DNA of 64,000 bases from Marininema mesophilum. Lineage in GTDB: Bacteria > Bacillota > Bacilli > Thermoactinomycetales > DSM-45169. Both the position numbers and the translations under genes were made by a program. Shown piece by piece: positions 61,011-64,000 of this stretch. The stretch is taken from positions 186,001-250,000 of the forward strand of contig NZ_FNNQ01000002.1 of NCBI RefSeq assembly GCF_900106775.1. The letters run 5' to 3'. Within the stretch, counting starts at the first letter, position 1, and the number at the start of each line of letters is the position of its first letter. The notes below the pieces were generated by a model. The model was not told the DNA's origin, did no database searches, and was given only the letters and a program-made list of their open reading frames with translations.

Positions 61011-62537
61011 TTACCCACTTAAATGGGAGGCAACGACTTGGCGAAGCTGGCCGCTTTGGATCAACACTACAGCCGCAACCATATCGGCTCCGCTTTCACG
61101 GTCATCACCAAGAGGGGGGATGACCTTGCGGATATGATCATAGGCAGGTTGGGTACCTGCTCCTAACAATCCTGTGCCAAATTCGAGGGCTTGGGAAGCG
61201 CAGATGGATTCAATGGCGAGGACATGGGTGACGTTACGGATGACTTGGTGCAATTTGCGCGTACCGAAAGCTCCCATACTCACATGATCCTCTTGATTAG
61301 CCGAGGAGGGGATGGAGTCCACCGAAGCAGGGTGGCAGAGGGTTTTATTTTCCGAGACGAGAGAAGCCGCAGTATACTGGAGGATCATGTACCCGGAGTG
61401 AAGTCCGCCCTGTTGGGTCAAAAAGGCAGGGAGCCCCGATAGCTGAGGGTTGACCAACCGTTCAGTACGGCGTTCAGAGATGTTAGCAAGCTCTGCCATA
61501 GCGATGGAGAGGAAGTCGGCCGCTAAGGCGAGGGGCTGGCCATGGAAATTGCCTCCGGAAATTACTTCCCTCTCCTCAGCAAAAAGTAAGGGATTATCGG
61601 TTGCGGCGTTGAGTTCCCGTTCCACAATGTGTTTAACATGGACAAAGGTATCCCGGCTTGCCCCATGGACTTGAGGGATACACCGGAGGCTGTAAGCATC
61701 CTGTACGCGCTTTTCACCAGGTTGGGTAACTCGCTCACTCCCCTGGAGCAAGTTTCTGAGTTGAGTGGCACAAGCGATTTGCCCCACCTGGCCACGAGCT
61801 TCATGGAGAAGAGGATGATAGGCATGGGGAATCCCGTTCAATGCTTCTACAGTTAAGGCTGAGATGATGTCAGCGGCATTGATGAGCTCCTCTGCTTTTA
61901 ACAAAGAGATGGAAAGGAGGCTCGCCATCAGCTGAGTACCATTGATCAAGGCGAGTCCTTCTTTAGCTTCTAACACAAGCGGTGTAAGGTTCTGTTTTTG
62001 GAGAACAACCTGAGCTTCTTGTTTTTCTCCTTGGAATTGAACCATTCCTTCTCCGATCAATGGCAATGCCATATGAGCAAGGGGAGCTAAGTCACCACTT
62101 GCTCCGAGGGAGCCTTGACTGGGAACGATGGGATGAATGCCTTCATTGAGGAAGGTGAGTAGTCGTTCAACAACGATGGGTCGAATACCAGAATGTCCTT
62201 TCGCAAGGGCATTGGCGCGAAGGAGCATCATCCCGCGGACAGCCTCTTCCGACAGGGGTTCTCCCACCCCGCAGGCGTGACTCACGATGAGGTTGCGTTG
62301 CAAATCTTGTACTTGGGAGTGGTCGATTAAGGTGTCACTAAATTTACCAAAGCCAGTAGTAATTCCATAAACGGTATCACCGGCTTTTAACAACGATTCC
62401 ACCATTTCTCGAGAACGGCTCATCTGCTGGATAGCATCGGGGTGAAGACGCACAGGGCGAGCGTGAAGAACCACTTCGCGAAAAGCTTGCAAGGTGAGGG
62501 AGTGGCCATCTAAGATGATGGGATCTGCCTGGGTCAT
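61011..62537 (-). CDS. hutH: histidine ammonia-lyase
   Basis: The 508-residue enzyme has the MIO prosthetic group triad in GASGDLAPLAH, TGFGKFSD near the start and VNPQLSGLPAFL and SSANQEDHVSMG later. It converts histidine to urocanate. ATG 62537 follows GGAGGAAAG at about ten bases, and gives the usual family length. A longer in-frame start at 62675 (AAGGGAG upstream) would add 46 residues across a hairpin; I regard it as a leader ORF. No other hut gene is in the window. Confidence 0.92.
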   Translation of the reverse strand: MTQADPIILDGHSLTLQAFREVVLHARPVRLHPDAIQQMSRSREMVESLLKAGDTVYGITTGFGKFSDTLIDHSQVQDLQRNLIVSHACGVGEPLSEEAVRGMMLLRANALAKGHSGIRPIVVERLLTFLNEGIHPIVPSQGSLGASGDLAPLAHMALPLIGEGMVQFQGEKQEAQVVLQKQNLTPLVLEAKEGLALINGTQLMASLLSISLLKAEELINAADIISALTVEALNGIPHAYHPLLHEARGQVGQIACATQLRNLLQGSERVTQPGEKRVQDAYSLRCIPQVHGASRDTFVHVKHIVERELNAATDNPLLFAEEREVISGGNFHGQPLALAADFLSIAMAELANISERRTERLVNPQLSGLPAFLTQQGGLHSGYMILQYTAASLVSENKTLCHPASVDSIPSSANQEDHVSMGAFGTRKLHQVIRNVTHVLAIESICASQALEFGTGLLGAGTQPAYDHIRKVIPPLGDDRESGADMVAAVVLIQSGQLRQVVASHLSG

Positions 62538-62577
62538 CGGTGCGCTTTCCTCCTTTATTTGAGAAAAGTGTTCATAG

Positions 62578-62616
62578 AAAAGGGGCATCGAGTCTGTAGT
62601 CTCGATCCCCCTTTTT
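62578..62616. terminator. strong hairpin with T-run in the hutH leader
   Basis: AAAAGGGGCATCGAG / CTCGATCCCCCTTTTT (plus strand, one mismatch) around TCTGTAGT. On the minus strand it ends CCCCTTTTC 40 bases before the hutH start, like an intrinsic terminator. In B. subtilis, HutP opens such a terminator when histidine is present. Confidence 0.6.
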
Positions 62617-62764
62617 GCCTCATATGTGTTTGTACGCCCATCGGTTATCGTAGGCGGATGAGAATGCTTCGTCATGTTATTGTACTCCCTTCAAGCCAGT
62701 GGGTTCCAAGAAATGAACCAATAAAAATGAGATGATAAAGAATGACTTTACTCTTTTCCCTACG

Positions 62765-62784
62765 ACTAGGTGGAATTCCTCCTA
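62765..62784. promoter_or_regulatory. imperfect 20-base palindrome upstream of hutH
   Basis: CTAGGTGGAATTCCTCCTAG has two mismatches. On the minus strand TATACT lies just before it, so it sits at a likely transcription start, an operator position. Confidence 0.4.
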
Positions 62785-62816
62785 GTATACTTTGAGAAAT
62801 TTAGAAGAGAGCATGA

Positions 62817-62963
62817 TGGATCCTGTTTAATCGGAAAGCAACTGGCAGAGACGAGAGTTGCCGCTTCTACTCCACCTCAGACTTTGAGGAATTCGTCGCT
62901 AAGGTGGAAGAGGTAGGAGGAGAAGAGGCGAAAATAGTCGAATCGGCAGAGTGGTTGTATTAA
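62817..62963 (+). pseudogene. remnant of a coding sequence, C-terminal end
   Basis: The frame reads FNRKATGRDESCRFYSTSDF then EEFVAKVEEVGGEEAKIVES and ends AEWLY. A TGA precedes it and there is no start codon or ribosome site. Composition is like a real protein end. Family not recognised. Confidence 0.4.
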
Positions 62964-63056
62964 AAGCCGTTCATCCCCCCAAGGGATAACGGCTAAATTG
63001 GCCAGCTGGTAGCGCCCCTTATTGTTCGGCTATTTATCGGACGGCAAAAATAAGAC

Positions 63057-63089
63057 AAAAAGCTGATCCTCCTAGAGATCAGCTTTTTT
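63057..63089. terminator. bidirectional terminator
   Basis: AAAAAGCTGATC / GATCAGCTTTTTT with loop CTCCTAGA, just after the stop of the minus-strand secreted protein gene. Confidence 0.85.
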
Positions 63090-63102
63090 CGTCAAATAAG
63101 GC

Positions 63103-63498
63103 TTAGGTGGAGAAATTATAGAAGTTTACTGTGGTTTGTTGAGAGTTATCTTTAGTTAGGACAAATTCTGCTCTGTTATTTGAACCATCAACAAACCCCC
63201 CAACATTATAAAACTCTCCACCTCCTCCATCTTTTACAGTGACCTTGCCTACATATTGAAAACCATCCGGATCTTCTTCCCATAACCAGTAAGTTCCATT
63301 AACGGCGGTTGAAGCTGACTTAAAGGTAAACTTGAAACTTCCTCCACTAGATTTAGCTACTGAACTTTGATCTGTAAATGTACTACTTCCTATATAATCC
63401 CAAAATTGAGCTTGGTAATCATCTGCAAATGATGCAGATGGCATTAATAGAGAAGCAGCTACAACAGCAATCATAGCAGATATTTTTTTGAATATCAT
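63103..63498 (-). CDS. small secreted beta-rich hypothetical protein
   Basis: The 131-residue protein has a signal peptide: KK, then MIAVVAASLLMPSASFA with a likely cut at about residue 25. The mature part is rich in Gly, Ser, Thr and aromatics (GGSFKFTFKSAS, GTYWLWEEDPDGFQYVG) and looks like a beta sandwich. AAGGTGGTT precedes the ATG. The DNA is more AT-rich than the neighbours, suggesting recent gain. Family not recognised. Confidence 0.6.
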   Translation of the reverse strand: MIFKKISAMIAVVAASLLMPSASFADDYQAQFWDYIGSSTFTDQSSVAKSSGGSFKFTFKSASTAVNGTYWLWEEDPDGFQYVGKVTVKDGGGGEFYNVGGFVDGSNNRAEFVLTKDNSQQTTVNFYNFST

Positions 63499-63639
63499 GA
63501 TAAAACCACCTTTTTGTTATATTTTACCTTCGAAAACATTATATACAATATAAACAAAAAGTCAATTCTGTTTTTTCTTAAAATTAATTCATATTTATAA
63601 TTAATGCGTCAGTAATCTGAATAATCAGTTATAATGATC

Positions 63640-63989
63640 TCAAATCAAGGAGCTGGTGAAGGTCCCATCTATTCGAATTCGCTCAGTCCAAAAGGAATTC
63701 AAGGGAAATCATATGACACTTACCGTAACCACAAAGAATAACCATGTCGGGTTTGATGTGTACAAAAGCGATGGCTTTCGCGTATATCATGTAATGGGGG
63801 AACAGTGACAGAGAGGGAACAATCAAACGTTATGTTACAGATACCGGAGGAAGCTATACGATTCACTTAGAATGTCAAGAGACCTTCTGGAATGACAATG
63901 ATTGTGATGCTGTAGCCCGAACTTCATCCTGCATATTAATATCTTATCTCTCAAAGAATAAGGCTATCGATACTGTTTACAATGGCTAA
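63640..63989 (+). pseudogene. frameshifted remnant of a secreted beta-domain protein
   Basis: Sensible residues run through three frames: SNQGAGEGPIYSNSLSPKGI (from 63640, stop 63739-63741), then LTVTTKNNHVGFDVYKSDGF (from ATG 63713, TGA 63806-63808), then TIKRYVTDTGGSYTIHLECQ to TAA 63987-63989. These could be one gene broken by two frameshifts. It resembles the preceding secreted protein in composition (a DGF turn and Gly/Ser-rich strands), but homology is unproven. Confidence 0.45.
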
Positions 63990-64000
63990 TTCTTTGAGTC

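Noticed and set aside
62690..62780. HutP-type NAG repeats in the hutH leader (TAG-N4-AAG-N4-AAG)
   Set aside because: Triplets at this spacing are easily found by chance in purine-rich DNA and lie far from the hairpin.
1..64000. CRISPR arrays, tRNA or rRNA genes, complete insertion sequences or prophage
   Set aside because: No regular spaced repeats, cloverleaf or transposase/integrase genes were seen on either strand.

Overview
The window looks like chromosomal DNA of a Gram-positive, spore-forming member of the Bacillales, most like the Thermoactinomycetaceae. The evidence is the gene content: a glycine riboswitch with split gcvPA/gcvPB, a proline T-box, GbsR/GbsA/GbsB, CotH, a SPOR-domain amidase without a signal peptide, LipM, YqhG/YqhH, B12-dependent ribonucleotide reductase, and frequent TTG and GTG starts behind strong GGAGG sites. 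The family-level placement is an inference.

Layout. 1-2.9 kb: the 3' end of homogentisate dioxygenase, a flavin reductase-like protein, an RsgA GTPase and a GNAT acetyltransferase. 3.2-4.5 kb: an orphan RHS C-terminal fragment with an unusual cationic, aromatic tail, followed by a tiny two-helix membrane ORF. 4.6-5.4 kb: a crcB fluoride-channel gene pair. 5.6-16.3 kb: a reductase-like protein, a tandem PBP4-type protein whose first half is degenerate, a family-10 glycosyl hydrolase-like protein, dGTPase, methionine gamma-lyase, a nitrilase-family amidase and several hypotheticals. 16.4-21.7 kb: a choline-to-glycine betaine locus (gbsR, a CHT-like choline symporter, gbsA, gbsB) with a promoter and operator visible. 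21.8-31.5 kb: amidase, yqhG-yqhH, cotH, two small NVNVN-motif proteins (one with an A9 frameshift site), and the glycine riboswitch with gcvT-gcvPA-gcvPB. 31.5-42.6 kb: a relic of an NRPS-type reductase domain, an acyl-CoA synthetase, phoD with a Pho box, aldehyde dehydrogenase with DUF779, a PLP amino-acid deaminase/aldolase with a sugar-lactone oxidase, and a GH3 hexosaminidase. 42.9-51.3 kb: lipM, a GNAT, T-box-proBA, two paralogous pseudokinase-like genes and D-amino acid transaminase. 51.5-62.5 kb: nrdJ with a pair of NrdR-type boxes, a GDSL hydrolase, a metallophosphoesterase, recQ, a LexA-boxed yolD-Y-family polymerase pair, and hutH with a terminator-like hairpin in its leader. 62.8-64 kb: decayed accessory DNA around a small secreted protein.

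How genes work together. The choline locus would import choline and oxidise it to the osmoprotectant glycine betaine under GbsR control. Proline synthesis (proBA) adds another osmoprotectant route. GcvT/PA/PB depend on lipoylated GcvH, which LipM serves. PBP4-like, GH3 hexosaminidase, amidase and D-amino acid transaminase are all cell-wall functions. RecQ, YolD and the Y-family polymerase are DNA-damage functions.

The least explained parts are the two adjacent pseudokinase-like proteins (one soluble, one carrying a transmembrane helix and a beta-rich outer part), the RHS tail with its small membrane neighbour, the degenerate half of the tandem PBP4, and the NVNVN proteins.
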